From Oscillospiraceae bacterium (GTDB lineage: Bacteria > Bacillota > Clostridia > Oscillospirales > Ruminococcaceae): a DNA stretch of 64,000 bases. The notes below the pieces were generated by a model, which made no database searches, was not told the origin of the DNA, and saw only the letters and a program-made list of their open reading frames with translations. Each line of letters begins with the position of its first letter. Position 1 is the stretch's first letter. Location: positions 1 to 64,000 of the forward strand of contig JAETSQ010000008.1 in assembly GCA_021769525.1 (NCBI GenBank). The letters run 5' to 3'. Positions 1 to 9,917 of the stretch are shown in pieces. A program made the position numbers and the translations under genes.

Positions 1-98
1 CGCTACCCCTCCACGGGGCGCATACCGCCTTTTCTTGTTATCCAGCCCTCCGGCTGTATCGGTTGAGCAAAAGTCCGCGTGGGATTGATGTGGTATCT

Positions 99-227
99 TT
101 AACTTTGGGAAACTCCGCTCTCCCACTTGGCCACCGCCTGCCGGGAAATTTCCAGCCGGGCGGCCAGCGCCTCCTGGGACAGGCCCCGCTCGCTCCGTAA
201 CGTTTTGATTTTTTCTCCAAGTTCCAT
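99..227 (-). pseudogene. Truncated XRE/HTH_3 regulator fragment (MELGEKIKTLRSERGLSQEALAARLEISRQAVAKWESGVSQS*)
   Basis: Reverse-strand translation is a complete HTH_3 helix-turn-helix followed at once by a TAA stop. No effector or dimerisation region follows. Confidence 0.6.
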
Positions 228-390
228 ATCGTTGTTTCCTCCTTGTGCGTGATGGCCCTATCATACCCCAAACCCCGCCCCGCGTCTACCAACTGCGGGG
301 GCAACTATTGGTTGCGGGGGAAGATAGGACGTAAAAAACACCCCCCAGTCACACGACCGGGGGGCTCTCTCTGTCACATAGGCTCTGCGC

Positions 391-1995
391 TTACACCTGC
401 GGGCCGGCGGGGACCAGAGCCTTGCCGGCGGGGTTGCCCTCGTACTTGTGGAAGTTCTTGATGAACCGCTGGGCCAGGTCCTTGGCCTTCTCCTCCCACT
501 GGGCGGCGTCGGCGTAGGTGTCTCTGGGGTCCAGGATGGCGGGGTCCACGCCGGGCAGGGCGGTGGGGACCTCAAGGTTGAAGTAGGGGATCTTCTTAGT
601 GGGGGCATCCAGGATGGCGCCGGAGAGGATGGCGTCGATGATGCCGCGGGTATCCTTGATGGAGATGCGCTTGCCGGTGCCGTTCCAGCCGGTATTTACC
701 AGGTAGGCCTTGGCGCCGCTCTTCTCCATCCGCTTCACCAGCTCCTCGGCGTACTTGGTGGGGTGCAGCTCCAGGAAGGCCTGGCCGAAGCAGGCGGAGA
801 AGGTGGGGGTGGGCTCGGTGATGCCCCGCTCGGTGCCGGCCAGCTTGGCGGTGAAGCCGGAGAGGAAGTAGTACTGGGTCTGCTCCGGGGTGAGGACTGA
901 GACGGGGGGCAGCACGCCGAAGGCATCGGCGGAAAGGAAGATGACGTTCTTGGCGGCAGGGGCGGCGGAGACCGGCCGCACGATCTTCTCGATGTGGTCG
1001 ATGGGGTAGGAGACGCGGGTGTTCTCGGTGACGCTCTTATCGGTGAAGTCGATGTGGCCCTCGGCATCCAGGGTGACGTTCTCCAGGAGGGCGTTGCGCT
1101 TGATGGCGTTGTAGATGTCCGGCTCGGATTCCTTATCCAGGTTGATGACCTTGGCGTAGCAGCCGCCCTCAAAGTTGAAGACGCCGTTATCGTCCCAGCC
1201 GTGCTCGTCATCGCCGATGAGGAGGCGCTTGGGGTCGGTGGAGAGGGTGGTCTTGCCGGTGCCGGAAAGGCCGAAGAAGATGGCGGTGTTCTCCCCGTTC
1301 ATATCGGTGTTGGCGGAGCAGTGCATGGAGGCGATGCCCTTTAAGGGGAGGTAGTAGTTCATCATGGAGAACATACCCTTTTTCATCTCGCCGCCGTACC
1401 AGGTGTTGACGATGACCTGCTCCCGGCTGGTGATGTTGAACATGGCAGCGGTCTCGGAATTGAGGCCCAGCTCCTTGTAGTTCTCCACCTTGGCCTTGGA
1501 GGCGTTGTAGACCACGAAATCAGGCTCGAAGGTCTCCAGCTCCGCCTCGGTGGGGCGGATGAACATATTCTTGACGAAGTGGGCCTGCCAGGCCACCTCC
1601 ATGATGAAGCGGATGGCCATGCGGGTATCCGCGTTGGTGCCGCAGAAGGCATCCACCACAAAGAGGCGCTTGCCGGAGAGCTCCTTGATGGCGATGTCCT
1701 TTACCACGCGCCAGGTCTCCTCGGAGGCGGGGTGATTGTCGTTCTTGTACTCATCGCTGGTCCACCAAACGGTGTCCTTGGAGTTCTCGTCCATGACGAT
1801 GAACTTATCCTTAGGGGAGCGGCCGGTGTAGATGCCGGTCATAACGTTGACAGCTCCCAGCTCGCTGAGCTGGCCCTTTTCGTAGCCGGTGAGGTCCTCC
1901 TTCAGCTCCTCCTCAAACAGCATTTCAAAGGAGGGATTGTAGACGATCTCTGTGGTGCCGGTGATGCCATACTTGGTCAAATCGATCTTTTTCAT
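391..1995 (-). CDS. pckA: Phosphoenolpyruvate carboxykinase (ATP)
   Basis: 534 aa. Contains [23 protein letters not shown] and [13 protein letters not shown] motifs typical of ATP-PEPCK. Confidence 0.97.
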   Translation of the reverse strand: MKKIDLTKYGITGTTEIVYNPSFEMLFEEELKEDLTGYEKGQLSELGAVNVMTGIYTGRSPKDKFIVMDENSKDTVWWTSDEYKNDNHPASEETWRVVKDIAIKELSGKRLFVVDAFCGTNADTRMAIRFIMEVAWQAHFVKNMFIRPTEAELETFEPDFVVYNASKAKVENYKELGLNSETAAMFNITSREQVIVNTWYGGEMKKGMFSMMNYYLPLKGIASMHCSANTDMNGENTAIFFGLSGTGKTTLSTDPKRLLIGDDEHGWDDNGVFNFEGGCYAKVINLDKESEPDIYNAIKRNALLENVTLDAEGHIDFTDKSVTENTRVSYPIDHIEKIVRPVSAAPAAKNVIFLSADAFGVLPPVSVLTPEQTQYYFLSGFTAKLAGTERGITEPTPTFSACFGQAFLELHPTKYAEELVKRMEKSGAKAYLVNTGWNGTGKRISIKDTRGIIDAILSGAILDAPTKKIPYFNLEVPTALPGVDPAILDPRDTYADAAQWEEKAKDLAQRFIKNFHKYEGNPAGKALVPAGPQV

Positions 1996-2322
1996 GACTT
2001 TTCCACCTCTCCTAGTTTGTACTTTAACAGCGGGGCGGTAAACCCCGCCTCTTTACCGAAATCAAATCTATTATATTACATTTCTGCCAAAAAGGCTATG
2101 GATAATTTGTTAAAAAAGCGGCGAGACCCGGAAATTTTTTTGGAGCTGAAGGCTGATGCGGGGAGACTGCCTAAAACTCCAGGCAGTCACTTGCATCTTC
2201 TGCCAAGGTGAGGCCGAAGGCCGTGTAGGGCGAAAACCGGACGAAGTCCGGCCCGGTTGCAAAAAACGGCGTTTCGTATTATAGTAGTAGCGTTACAGTT
2301 TTCCGGAAAGGAGCGGTGTTTT

Positions 2323-3333
2323 ATGAAACTGCTTTCCATCGAGTCCTCCTGCGACGAGACGGCCGCCGCGGTGGTGGAGGACGGGCGGCGGGTACTCTCT
2401 TCGGTCATCGATTCCCAGGTGCGGGAGCACCGGGTCTACGGCGGGGTGGTGCCGGAGATCGCCAGCCGCCGCCACACCGAGAACATCGTCCGGGTCACCC
2501 GCATGGCCCTCCGGGAGGCGGGGCTGGCCCTGGAGGAGGCGGACGCCGTTGCCGTCACCGCCGCGCCGGGCCTCATCGGGGCGGTGCTGGTGGGGGTGAA
2601 CTTCGCCAAGGGGCTGGCCCTGGCCGCCGGTAAACCTCTGGTCCCGGTGCACCACATCCGGGGACACGTGGCGGCCAACTACATCACCCACCCGGACCTG
2701 GCCCCCCCCTTTCTCTGCCTCATCGTCTCCGGGGGGCACAGCCACATCGTCCGGGTGGAGGACTACACCACCTACCGGGTCCTTGGGCGCACCCAGGATG
2801 ATGCCGCCGGGGAGGCCTTTGACAAGGCGGCCCGGAGCGTGGGGCTCCCCTATCCCGGCGGGGTGGAGCTGGACCGCATCAGCCGGAGCGGGGACCCGGA
2901 GCGGTATCCCCTCCCTACCCCCCACACAGCCGGGAAGTACGATTTCAGCTTCTCCGGCCTCAAGACCGCGGTCATCAACCTTGCCCACAACGCTGCCCAA
3001 AAGGGGGAGGCCCTCTCCCCGGAGGACCTGGCCGCCAGCTTCTGCCAAAAGGTCAGCGGCATCCTTTGGGATAAGCTGGAAGCAGCCGGGCGGGACCTGG
3101 GGGAGACCCGTGTGGCCATCGCCGGGGGCGTCAGCGCCAACAGCTGGCTGCGGGAAAGGGCGGAAAAGGGCTGCCGGGAAAACGGCTGGCAGCTCTATAT
3201 GCCGGAGCTGCCCCTCTGCGGGGACAACGCCGCCATGATCGGCGCCCAGGGGTACTACGAGCTGCTGGCGGGACACACCGCCGGGATGGACCTCAACGGC
3301 CGGCCCTACATGGAGATCGACGCGGGATTCTAA
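2323..3333 (+). CDS. tsaD: tRNA N6-adenosine threonylcarbamoyltransferase
   Basis: MKLLSIESSCDETAAAVVEDGR start, HHIRGHVAAN metal-binding motif and AIAGGVSANSWLR; RBS aaaggag upstream. Confidence 0.96.
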   Translation: MKLLSIESSCDETAAAVVEDGRRVLSSVIDSQVREHRVYGGVVPEIASRRHTENIVRVTRMALREAGLALEEADAVAVTAAPGLIGAVLVGVNFAKGLALAAGKPLVPVHHIRGHVAANYITHPDLAPPFLCLIVSGGHSHIVRVEDYTTYRVLGRTQDDAAGEAFDKAARSVGLPYPGGVELDRISRSGDPERYPLPTPHTAGKYDFSFSGLKTAVINLAHNAAQKGEALSPEDLAASFCQKVSGILWDKLEAAGRDLGETRVAIAGGVSANSWLRERAEKGCRENGWQLYMPELPLCGDNAAMIGAQGYYELLAGHTAGMDLNGRPYMEIDAGF

Positions 3334-3355
3334 GAGCCTATTCCCTGACCTCAAA

Positions 3356-3388
3356 GACAAACCCCTCTGCCGGAGGGGTTTCTTTTTG
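3356..3388 (+). terminator. Rho-independent terminator after tsaD
   Basis: Hairpin aaacccctctgccggaggggttt followed by ctttttg. Confidence 0.75.
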
Positions 3389-3434
3389 CCCCGGATGTAG
3401 TGGCAGTAAAGTGGCAGATTCGGGGGCAGGCCGC

Positions 3435-3463
3435 TTGTGTAATCCGCCTAGGGCGAATATAAT
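3435..3463 (+). promoter_or_regulatory. Sigma-70-type promoter (TTGTGT-N17-TATAAT)
   Basis: -35 at 3435-3440 and -10 at 3458-3463 with 17 bp spacing, upstream of the 3496 CDS. Confidence 0.6.
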
Positions 3464-3495
3464 GGTACTATTCTGTACCGACAGGGGGGAACGCC

Positions 3496-4266
3496 ATGCA
3501 GCCGTCCATCCTCCGGCAGGTCCGGGAGTTCCCCGGCCGGGCCGGGCTCTACTGCCAGGACCTTGCCACCGGGGAGGAGTGGAGCGTCCGGGGGGAGGAG
3601 GCCTTCGAGGCCGCCAGCGTCATCAAACTCCCCATCCTGGTGGAGGTGTTCCGCCGGCTGGAAGCGGGGGAGGCGCGGGAGGACGAGAGCTTCACCATCC
3701 GGGAGGAGGATAAACTCCCCTCCTGCGGGGTTTTAAACTACCTCCACACCGGCCTCACCGTCACCCTCATGGATCTGGCGGTGCTGATGATCATCGTCAG
3801 CGACAACACCGCCACCAACCTCCTCATCCGCCGCCTGGGGATGGAGCGGATCAACGAGACCATCCGGGAACTGGGGATGACCGCCACCCGGCTGCGCCGC
3901 CTGCTCTTTGACAGCGAAGCCGCCGCGCGGGGGATCAAGAACACCATCGCCCCTGCCGAGATAGGCCATCTGCTGGCCGCCCTTTACCGGGGGGAGGTGG
4001 TCTCCCCCGCCGCCAGCGCCCGGATGCTCCGGATCTTGGGGGACCAGCGGCTGAACGGAAAGCTGCCCTTCTGGCTGGACGGGAAGGTAAAATGCGCCCA
4101 CAAGACCGGGGAGGACACGAACATCACCCACGATGTGGGCATCCTCTACACCCCCCGGCCCCTGGTCCTCTGCGTCTGCGGGGACCCGGTGGAGGCCCCG
4201 GCCCTCAACGCCCTGATGGGCACCATCGCCCGTTGGCTGGCGGCAGAACAGGGGGTAAATTTGTAA
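3496..4266 (+). CDS. Serine hydrolase, class A beta-lactamase-like (PF13354 type)
   Basis: SxxK (SVIK), SDN (VSDNTA) and KTG (HKTGED) motifs in correct order; no signal peptide evident. Confidence 0.85.
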   Translation: MQPSILRQVREFPGRAGLYCQDLATGEEWSVRGEEAFEAASVIKLPILVEVFRRLEAGEAREDESFTIREEDKLPSCGVLNYLHTGLTVTLMDLAVLMIIVSDNTATNLLIRRLGMERINETIRELGMTATRLRRLLFDSEAAARGIKNTIAPAEIGHLLAALYRGEVVSPAASARMLRILGDQRLNGKLPFWLDGKVKCAHKTGEDTNITHDVGILYTPRPLVLCVCGDPVEAPALNALMGTIARWLAAEQGVNL

Positions 4267-4345
4267 AAAGCCCGGCATTTTGACAGATTTACCGGAGAAG
4301 TTGCATTTTTTATTAAGGCAAAGCGTAAAATCGTTCGGAAAATCC

Positions 4346-4375
4346 TTTACAACATCCGGGGGTAAATGGTATAAT
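4346..4375 (+). promoter_or_regulatory. Sigma-70-type promoter (TTTACA-N18-TATAAT)
   Basis: Consensus-like boxes upstream of the epimerase/ABC transporter cluster. Confidence 0.55.
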
Positions 4376-4458
4376 AAAAAACATCATCCCACCGGATTTG
4401 CAACAAGAACCTGTTTGTCCTGCATTTCCGGCCCGAAGAACAGGAGGTGCCGCCCTAT

Positions 4459-5544
4459 ATGAAGATCACCGGGATCGCCACCGGGGAGGTCCGTATCCCC
4501 CTGGCGCGACCCTTCAAGACCGCTCTGCGCACGGTGGAGCGGGTGGAGGACATCGTGGTCCGCGTCACCGCGGAAAACGGCATGGTGGGCTACGGGGAGG
4601 CCCCGCCCACCGCGGTCATCACCGGGGACACCAAAGGCTCGGTGCTGGCCGCCATCCACCAGCACATCGCCCCCGCCGTCACCGGTATGGACATCTTGGC
4701 TCTGGACGAGGTGCTGGAGCGGATGGACCGGTCCATCAAGGGGAACACCTCCGCCAAGGCGGCGGTGGATATGGCCCTCTACGACCTGTGGGGCAAGGTG
4801 CTGGGGCAGCCCCTCTGGCGGCTGCTGGGGGGCTACCGCCCCTCCTTTGAAACGGACCTCACCATCAGCGTGGGGCCCATCCCCCGGATGGTGGAGGACT
4901 CCCTGGCCGCCGTGGGGGACGGCTACCGCATCCTGAAGGTGAAGGTGGGGAAGGAAGGTCTCGCCGACCTGCCCCGCATCGCCGCCATCCGGGAGGCGGT
5001 GGGGCCGGACATCTCCATCCGGGTGGACGCCAACCAGGGCTGGACGGTGAAGGACGCCATCCGGGTCATCACCGCCATGGAGGACAAAGGCCTTTCCGTT
5101 GAGCTGGTGGAGCAGCCGGTCCCCGCCCACGACCTGGAGGGCATGGCTAAGATCACCCAGGCGGTGTACACCCCCATCCTGGCCGACGAAAGTGTATTCT
5201 CCCCCCTGGACGCCCTGGAGATCATCCGCCGGGGGGCCGCGGACCTCATCAACATCAAGCTGATGAAGACCGGCGGCATCCACGAGGCCCTGAAGATCTG
5301 CGGCATCGCCTCCCTCTACGGGGTGGAGTGCATGATGGGCTGTATGCTGGAATCCAAGCTGGCGGTCTCCGCCGCCGCCCACCTCTGCGCCGCCAAGGGC
5401 ATCGTCACGCGGGCGGACCTGGACGGCCCCTCCCTCTGCTCCGTCGACCCCTATGAGGGGGGACCGGACTACGATGGTGCCACCGTCCGGATGAACGAGC
5501 TGCCGGGCATCGGCATCACCGGCGTTCCCTGTGATTTTTCCTAA
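4459..5544 (+). CDS. Enolase-superfamily dipeptide (L-Ala-D/L-Glu type) epimerase
   Basis: Mandelate racemase/muconate lactonizing fold; KVKVG lysine motif, VDANQGW, DESVFSP. Followed by peptide-transport and peptidoglycan-peptidase genes, as in ykfB loci. Confidence 0.85.
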   Translation: MKITGIATGEVRIPLARPFKTALRTVERVEDIVVRVTAENGMVGYGEAPPTAVITGDTKGSVLAAIHQHIAPAVTGMDILALDEVLERMDRSIKGNTSAKAAVDMALYDLWGKVLGQPLWRLLGGYRPSFETDLTISVGPIPRMVEDSLAAVGDGYRILKVKVGKEGLADLPRIAAIREAVGPDISIRVDANQGWTVKDAIRVITAMEDKGLSVELVEQPVPAHDLEGMAKITQAVYTPILADESVFSPLDALEIIRRGAADLINIKLMKTGGIHEALKICGIASLYGVECMMGCMLESKLAVSAAAHLCAAKGIVTRADLDGPSLCSVDPYEGGPDYDGATVRMNELPGIGITGVPCDFS

Positions 5545-5623
5545 AAACGCCCTGTCTGCCGGGCCCCTGCCCCGGCTTTTAGGAATAGAGAGAAGTTTTA
5601 CTACATAAAAGGAGGAAACCCAT

Positions 5624-7567
5624 ATGAAACGATTCCTTTCCCTGCTGCTGTGTCTGGCCATGTTGCTGAGCGTGGCGGCCTGCGGCGGCAACAACGATGG
5701 CGGCAGCAGCACCCCCGGCGGGGACCAGAACCCCAACACCAACGATCCCGGCTCCGCCGCCAACATCTACCGCAAGCTCTACGCCTCCGAGGTGACCACC
5801 CTCAACTACCTCTACACCGGCACCACCCTGGAGTTTGAGCCGGCCGCCAATGTCATCGACACCCTGGTGGAGTATGACAAGTACGGCATGGTGCAGCCCG
5901 CCCTGGCCACCAGCTGGGAGACCTCCGAGGACGGCCTCACCTGGACCTTCCACCTGCGCAACGATGCCAAGTGGGTAAGGAGCGACGGCACCGAGTACGG
6001 CCCCGTCACCGCCCACGATTTCGTTACCGGTCTCCAGTGGGTGGTAGACCCCGCCAACGAGTCCAAGACCTCCGATGTGGTGTGCAGCGTCATCCAGAAC
6101 GCCGATGAGCTCTATACCAAGAAGCTCACCGACTTTAACGAGCTGGGTGTCAAGGCCATCGATGACTACACCCTGGTGTATACCCTCAAGGCCCCCACCC
6201 CCTACTTCCTCTCCATGCTCACCTACGTCTGCTTTATGCCCGCCAAGGCGGAGTTCATCGCCGAAAAGGGCGATAAGTTCGGCGCCGCCGACAGCGCCGA
6301 CAACCTCCTGTACTGCGGCGCCTTCCGCATCGCGGACTTCCAGCCCCAGGTGTCCCACACCTTTGTGAAGAACGACAGCTACTGGGACAAGGACAACGTC
6401 TTCATCGACGAGATCCAGGAGACATTCAATAAGGAAGCCACCACCCTGGCCCCGGCCATGTACCAGCGGGGCGAGACCGATTACGCGGTCATCTCCGCCG
6501 ACATCCTGCCCACCTGGATGAACGACAGCAAGCTGAAGGATGTCGTCGCCCCCCAGCGCAACAGCTACTACAGCTACTTCTTCTGCTTCAACTTCGACCC
6601 CCACTTTGACGCCGCCTACGAGCCGGACAACTGGCTCAAGGCCGTCAACAACGAGAACTTCCGCAGGTCCCTCTACCACGCCCTGGACCGCGTTAAGGCC
6701 AAGACCGTTGAGGAGCCCTACGACCCGGAGAGCCAGCTCATCAGCACTGTGACACCCCCCAACTTCGTTGCTGCGGACGGGGTGGACTACACCGACCTCA
6801 CACCGCTGAAGACCCTCCCCAACGGCTTTGACGAGGCCAAGGCCAAGGAGTACATGGCCGCCGCCAAGACCGAGCTGGCCGCCGCCGGCGCCACCTTCCC
6901 CGTCAAGGTCCTGATGAGCTACAACCCCTCCACCGCCAACTGGGACCGCCAGTGCCAGATCATTGAGCAGCAGATGGAGGAGCTTCTGGGAACCGACTAC
7001 ATCGACATCGTTCTGGAGGCCGGCCCCTCCACCAACTTCCTCTCCGAGGTGCGCCGCGCCGGGAAATACGCCCTGATGCTCTGCAACTGGGGCCCCGACT
7101 ACGCCGACCCGGAGACCTACTCCGACCCCTGGAGCCTGGGCTTCACCTACAACTGGCCGGAGCTCTGCACCGACCCCTCCTATGAGACCGGCGACACCTA
7201 CACCGCTGAGGACGCGGCCGCCCTGGGCCTGGATGAGAAGTTCATCGGCACCAAGGTGAAGATCTACAACAAGATGGTGGATGAGGCCAAAGCCGAGAAG
7301 CTGGACATCTCCACCCGGTACCAGAAGTTCGCGGAGGCGGAAGCCTATCTCATCGACCACGCCTTCATCATCCCCTTTGCGGTGAAAAATGACGGCTACT
7401 GCGTCAACCTGGTCAGCCCCTTTGACCGTCCCTTTGCCCCCTTCGGCGTTTCCAGCCTGAAGTACAAGGGCGCCAAGCTCCTGGAGAAGTCCATGAGCCT
7501 GGAGGAGTACCAGGCCGCCGAGGAGCAGTGGAACAAGGAGCGGGAGGCCGCCATGGCCGCGGGCTGA
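5624..7567 (+). CDS. ABC transporter peptide-binding lipoprotein (OppA/DppE family, SBP_bac_5)
   Basis: Lipoprotein signal MKRFLSLLLCLAMLLSVAACGG; YRKLYASEVTTLNYL and LATSWETSEDGLTWTFHLRNDAKW motifs. Confidence 0.95.
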   Translation: MKRFLSLLLCLAMLLSVAACGGNNDGGSSTPGGDQNPNTNDPGSAANIYRKLYASEVTTLNYLYTGTTLEFEPAANVIDTLVEYDKYGMVQPALATSWETSEDGLTWTFHLRNDAKWVRSDGTEYGPVTAHDFVTGLQWVVDPANESKTSDVVCSVIQNADELYTKKLTDFNELGVKAIDDYTLVYTLKAPTPYFLSMLTYVCFMPAKAEFIAEKGDKFGAADSADNLLYCGAFRIADFQPQVSHTFVKNDSYWDKDNVFIDEIQETFNKEATTLAPAMYQRGETDYAVISADILPTWMNDSKLKDVVAPQRNSYYSYFFCFNFDPHFDAAYEPDNWLKAVNNENFRRSLYHALDRVKAKTVEEPYDPESQLISTVTPPNFVAADGVDYTDLTPLKTLPNGFDEAKAKEYMAAAKTELAAAGATFPVKVLMSYNPSTANWDRQCQIIEQQMEELLGTDYIDIVLEAGPSTNFLSEVRRAGKYALMLCNWGPDYADPETYSDPWSLGFTYNWPELCTDPSYETGDTYTAEDAAALGLDEKFIGTKVKIYNKMVDEAKAEKLDISTRYQKFAEAEAYLIDHAFIIPFAVKNDGYCVNLVSPFDRPFAPFGVSSLKYKGAKLLEKSMSLEEYQAAEEQWNKEREAAMAAG

Positions 7568-7659
7568 GTGCCCTTTCCGTAACCGAAAAGCTGTCCCGCC
7601 GGGGGGCCGGGCAGGGGAATACCCTGCCCGGCCCCAGGGCGCAGCTACTTCTTTTTCTC

Positions 7660-7890
7660 ACGGGTGAGATAGAGAAACTCCCTCCGTCACCGCCTGCGGG
7701 GGAACCTCTCCTGTCGCCTACGGCCAGCCCTAACGGGCCGCTTCGCGTCCCTTCGGGCACGTGACCTCCCTCGGCGAGGGAGGCTTGGCCCCTGCGGGGA
7801 GAACCCCTCCGTCCCCTTCGGGGACACCTCCCCTTTCAGGGGAGGCCCTGGCGGAAGCCGCCAGTTTGCGGTCTGAAATCTGGAGGCCGG
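7660..7890. repeat. Mosaic palindromic intergenic repeat inside the Opp-like operon
   Basis: Modules cctccctcggcgagggagg and cacctcccctttcaggggaggccctggcgg, shared with 11990-12060, 16720-16970 and 30770-30980. Confidence 0.7.
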
Positions 7891-7968
7891 AAGACCGGCC
7901 CCCAAATTTGAGCCCGCAAAAAAGCAAAGTCCCAGCCTTCCCCCAATCTACATAAGGAGCTGTTCCAT

Positions 7969-8913
7969 TTGCTGAAGTATATCGCGAAGCGGCTGGTCCA
8001 ATCGGTCCTCACCCTGTTTATCATCATCACCATCATCTTCTGCCTCCTGCGCCTGATGCCGGAAGAGGGCTACCTGGGGGCCGGCTACGACAAGATGAGC
8101 GAGGTCCAGAAGGAGAGCATCCTCACCGAAATGGGGCTGCGGGATCCGGTGCCGGTGCAGCTGATGAAGTTTTACCGGGGCCTCCTCCACGGGGACTTCG
8201 GCACCTCCTGGATCTACCGGCCCAATGTGGCTATCACGGAGATACTGGCGGACAAGGCCCCCATCTCCATCCGCATGGGGCTGATGGCTATGGGCATCTC
8301 CCTGGTGGTGGGCATCCCCCTGGGGGTGCTGATGACCCGCTTTAAGGGGTTTATACCCGATAAGCTGGGGATGGGCTTTGTGGTGCTGGTGATGGCCATC
8401 CCCCAGGCGGTGTACCACCTCTTCATCCAGACCTACCTCACCGATTTCTTCGGCCTGCCCATGCTCTTTAAGGAAGCCAACCCCATGAGCTGGATCCTGC
8501 CCACCGTCTCCCTCTCCCTCTACAACACCGCCACCTTCGCCCTGTGGATGCGGCGGTACATGGTGGACGAGCTGAACAAGGACTATGTGCGGCTGGCAAG
8601 GGCCAAGGGCGTGAAAAACTCGGTGATCATGGCGAGCCACGTCTTCCCCAACGCCTTTGTCCCCCTCATCCAGACCATCCCCACCCTCATCCTTTCCACC
8701 GCCATGGGCTCCATCTATGTGGAATCCCTCTACTCCGTCCCCGGCATGGGGGGGCTGCTGGTGGACGTCATCCAGCGGCAGGACAACGCCATGGTCCAGG
8801 CCCTGGTCCTCATCTACGCCGCCCTGGGCATCATCGGGCTGCTGCTGGGAGACCTGCTGATGGGCCTGTGTGACCCGCGCATCACCTTTGCCGAGAAAGG
8901 AGGGGCCCGCTGA
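7969..8913 (+). CDS. Peptide ABC transporter permease (OppB/DppB type), TTG start
   Basis: LLKYIAKRLVQSVLTLFIIITIIFCLLRLMP; permease EAA-like loop VRLARAKGVKNSVIMASHVFPNA; RBS aaggag. Confidence 0.93.
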   Translation: MLKYIAKRLVQSVLTLFIIITIIFCLLRLMPEEGYLGAGYDKMSEVQKESILTEMGLRDPVPVQLMKFYRGLLHGDFGTSWIYRPNVAITEILADKAPISIRMGLMAMGISLVVGIPLGVLMTRFKGFIPDKLGMGFVVLVMAIPQAVYHLFIQTYLTDFFGLPMLFKEANPMSWILPTVSLSLYNTATFALWMRRYMVDELNKDYVRLARAKGVKNSVIMASHVFPNAFVPLIQTIPTLILSTAMGSIYVESLYSVPGMGGLLVDVIQRQDNAMVQALVLIYAALGIIGLLLGDLLMGLCDPRITFAEKGGAR

Positions 8914-9902
8914 TGAAAAAGTTCCTGGACGGCCCGGTGGACGAACTCACCGAGAGCATCACCGAGACCATCGCCGGCGACGCCTTCACCTTTGCCGAAT
9001 ACGACGAATCCGCCGGGGAGAAGGTGGCCTGGACCGACTACTCCTACTGGGGCTCCACCTTCCGGATGTTCTTTAAAAACAAGATGGCGGTGGCCCTCCT
9101 GCTGCTGCTGGCGGCTATCCTGCTCTTTACCTTCATCCAGCCCCACCTGCCGGGGCAGCGCCCCGCCACCCTCATCAACAACGATCCCAACACCGGCCTC
9201 CAGCTGATGAACATCCCCCCCAACGACGAGTTCCTCTTCGGCACCAACTCCATCGGCCAGGACCTTTGGAGCATGGTCTGGAGCGGCACCCGCACCTCCC
9301 TCCTTATCGGGCTGGCGGTGGCCTGCTCGGAGATCGTCATCGGCATCACCATGGGGGTGCTGTGGGGGTACGTGCGGCAGCTGGACCATCTCCTCACCAC
9401 CATCTACAACATCGCCGATAACATCCCCCAGACCATCATGCTCATCCTCATCTCCTACATCCTGCGCCCCAGCATGAGCACCATCATCCTGGCTATGTGC
9501 CTCACCAGCTGGCTCAAAATGGCCCGCTTTATCCGCAACCAGATCGTCATCATCCGGGACCGGGACTACAACCTGGCCTCCCGGTGCCTGGGCACCCCCA
9601 CCTGGCGCATCATCCTGAAAAATCTCCTGCCCTACCTCGTCAGCGTGATGATGCTGCGCATCGCCACCACCATCCCGGAGGCCATCGGCAACGAGGTCTT
9701 CCTCACCTACATCGGCCTGGGCCTGCCGGTGGCTATCCCCTCCCTGGGGAACCTCATCAACAGCGGGCGGGGCCTTCTGATGTACGAATCCCTGCGGTAT
9801 CAGCTCATTTTCCCGGCGGTGGTGCTCTCCGTCGTCACCGTTTCCTTCTACATCATCGGCAACGCCTTCGCCGACGCCGCCGACCCCAAAAACCACGTGT
9901 AA
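8913..9902 (+). CDS. Peptide ABC transporter permease (OppC/DppC type)
   Basis: FGTNSIGQDLWSMVWSGTRTSLLIGL motif; ATG overlaps the upstream stop. Confidence 0.93.
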   Translation: MKKFLDGPVDELTESITETIAGDAFTFAEYDESAGEKVAWTDYSYWGSTFRMFFKNKMAVALLLLLAAILLFTFIQPHLPGQRPATLINNDPNTGLQLMNIPPNDEFLFGTNSIGQDLWSMVWSGTRTSLLIGLAVACSEIVIGITMGVLWGYVRQLDHLLTTIYNIADNIPQTIMLILISYILRPSMSTIILAMCLTSWLKMARFIRNQIVIIRDRDYNLASRCLGTPTWRIILKNLLPYLVSVMMLRIATTIPEAIGNEVFLTYIGLGLPVAIPSLGNLINSGRGLLMYESLRYQLIFPAVVLSVVTVSFYIIGNAFADAADPKNHV

Positions 9903-9917
9903 AGGAGGTCTCACACC

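Noticed and set aside
5579-7360. 593-aa antisense ORF opposite the peptide-binding lipoprotein
   Set aside because: Shadow ORF of low-complexity Gly/Val/Leu composition; the opposite strand encodes a clear SBP_bac_5 protein.
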